DNA of 64,000 nucleotides, taken from NCBI RefSeq assembly GCF_014205335.1, contig NZ_JACHNH010000001.1, positions 5,140,501 through 5,204,500 on the forward strand. Reading direction: 5' to 3'. The translations under genes and the position numbers were made by a program. The notes beneath the pieces are model-generated. The model saw only the letters and a program-made list of their open reading frames with translations. It searched no databases and was not told the origin of the DNA. Each line of letters starts with the position of its first letter. Positions within the stretch are counted from its first letter, which is position 1. The stretch comes from Amorphoplanes digitatis. Its GTDB lineage: Bacteria; Actinomycetota; Actinomycetes; Mycobacteriales; Micromonosporaceae. Shown here piece by piece: positions 63,138-64,000 of the stretch.

Positions 63138-64000
63138 GTGACCCTGCTTGCCGGCCGCCTCGCGCGCCTCGCCGCCCTGGGCGCCGCGCCGATCGCGGTC
63201 GCCGTCGCCGTGCAGAGCGCGGGCAACCTCGCCTTCCACGCGGTGGTCGGCCGGCTGATGGATCCCGGCTCGTACGGCGCGCTCGGCGCGGTGCTCAGCG
63301 CGATGGTGATGCTGGGCGTGCCGCTCGGCGCGTTGCAGACCGCCGCCTCGGCCCTGGTCGCGGAGCACGGCCTGACCCGGGACACGATCCGCCGTACGCT
63401 GCGCTCGGTCGCCCTGTGGTCCGTGCCGCCGGCGCTCGTCGTCCTCGCCGGCGCGCCGCTGCTGCGCGACTACTTCCACCTGGCCTCGCTCGCCGAGGCC
63501 GCGCAGCTGGCCCCGTACCTGATCGTGGCCGCCGTGACCGCGGCGGCCCGCGGGCTGCTGCTCGGCGCCCGGCGGGTGGGCACGGTCGCGATGACCTACC
63601 TGGTCGCCACCGTGGTCCGGCTGACGCTGGGGCTGGTGCTCGTCGTGCCGTTCGGCGTCTCCGGCGCGCTGGCCGGCACCATCGTCTCCGAGCTCGCCGC
63701 CCTGCTCCTCGCGGCCCGGCGGCTGCGCGTACCGGCCGGTCCGGCGGGCAGCCCGGGGCTGCGGCTCGGCGCCGTCGCGTACGCCGGGATCGCGGTCACC
63801 GGCATGTTCCTGTTCTCCACCGCCGACCTGCTGCTCGCCCGCCACCACCTGGGCGACGCCGCCTCCGGCTCCTACGTTGCCGCCGCCACCGTCGCCAAGA
63901 CCGTGCTGGCGCTGCCGGCGGGGATCATGGCAGCCGTCTTCCCGCGGCTGCTCGCCGCCTGGCCGACCGCCGGGCGGGGGCGGGCGCTGCTCACCAGCGG
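63138..64000 (+). CDS. MOP-superfamily flippase/polysaccharide exporter (3' end outside window)
   Basis: From a GTG at 63138 the frame stays open to the edge (about 287 residues). Paired hydrophobic helices run throughout (APIAVAVAVQSAGNLAFHAVV, VLSAMVMLGVPLGALQT, YLVATVVRLTLGLVLVV, AYAGIAVTGMFLFSTADLLL), the layout of Wzx/MATE-type lipid-linked oligosaccharide flippases. Ribosome site weak. Divergent from the kinase gene; probably exports the polysaccharide made by this region. Confidence 0.75.
   Translation, partial: MTLLAGRLARLAALGAAPIAVAVAVQSAGNLAFHAVVGRLMDPGSYGALGAVLSAMVMLGVPLGALQTAASALVAEHGLTRDTIRRTLRSVALWSVPPALVVLAGAPLLRDYFHLASLAEAAQLAPYLIVAAVTAAARGLLLGARRVGTVAMTYLVATVVRLTLGLVLVVPFGVSGALAGTIVSELAALLLAARRLRVPAGPAGSPGLRLGAVAYAGIAVTGMFLFSTADLLLARHHLGDAASGSYVAAATVAKTVLALPAGIMAAVFPRLLAAWPTAGRGRALLTS

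Overview
The window is very GC-rich, uses many GTG starts and contains many stop/start overlaps (GTGA or ATGA). The gene content (SulP, CPA1, AI-2E and DHA2-type transporters, an RHS giant, TetR/LacI regulators, GH5/GH13/GH63 enzymes) points to a filamentous actinobacterium. Micromonosporaceae (Actinoplanes-like) is my best guess from memory of similar gene sets. I saw no rRNA, tRNA, CRISPR array or transposase.

Region 1 (1-21 kb) looks like a stress or envelope island. It holds an SGNH hydrolase, four DUF7144-type small membrane proteins, two AI-2E transporters, a DHA2 efflux pump, a GH63/GH13 sugar-hydrolase pair, a CPA1 antiporter, a SulP transporter, a DUF2231 protein, a CMD-fold protein, two small lipoproteins and a secreted protein. 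Nearly every intergenic promoter region here carries a 17-bp inverted repeat of the form TCAYCCN-NNN-NGGRTGA. I count 15 sites, three of them exact palindromes (arms), and I found none after position 20613. This is the strongest candidate in the window for an undescribed regulon.

Region 2 (21.2-29.1 kb) is a catabolic operon. A divergent acyl-CoA dehydrogenase faces an AtuA-like protein, the beta and alpha subunits of a biotin-dependent acyl-CoA carboxylase, and a TetR regulator. A TetR-like palindrome sits in the divergent promoter. A 77-bp tandem duplication in front of atuA creates two 26-codon mini-ORFs, each ending in an ATGA overlap with the next start.

Region 3 (29-34 kb) has a DUF4262 protein, a small unknown protein, a cold-shock gene with a terminator-like hairpin in its leader, a beta-propeller protein and a LacI regulator with its own palindrome.

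Region 4 (33-52.6 kb, mostly minus strand) has an acyl-CoA ligase coupled to a membrane-anchored NNMT-like methyltransferase. Downstream lies a 3769-residue RHS polymorphic toxin with its own promoter, a PD-(D/E)xK-type toxin tip, a likely immunity protein and a TAT-exported DyP peroxidase. A frameshifted gene, a secreted GH5 enzyme and an alanine/lysine-rich HTH protein follow.

Region 5 (52.6-64 kb) begins with a TetR-controlled three-gene membrane operon with paired palindromes. It continues with a group of three genes (truncated GT2, EAL phosphodiesterase, full GT2) whose promoters share three 11-bp TTGA repeats at identical spacing to the ATG. An OmpR-family response regulator sits among them. 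The window ends in polysaccharide-type genes: a large multipass protein, a nucleotidyltransferase/kinase fusion and a MOP-type flippase cut by the window edge.
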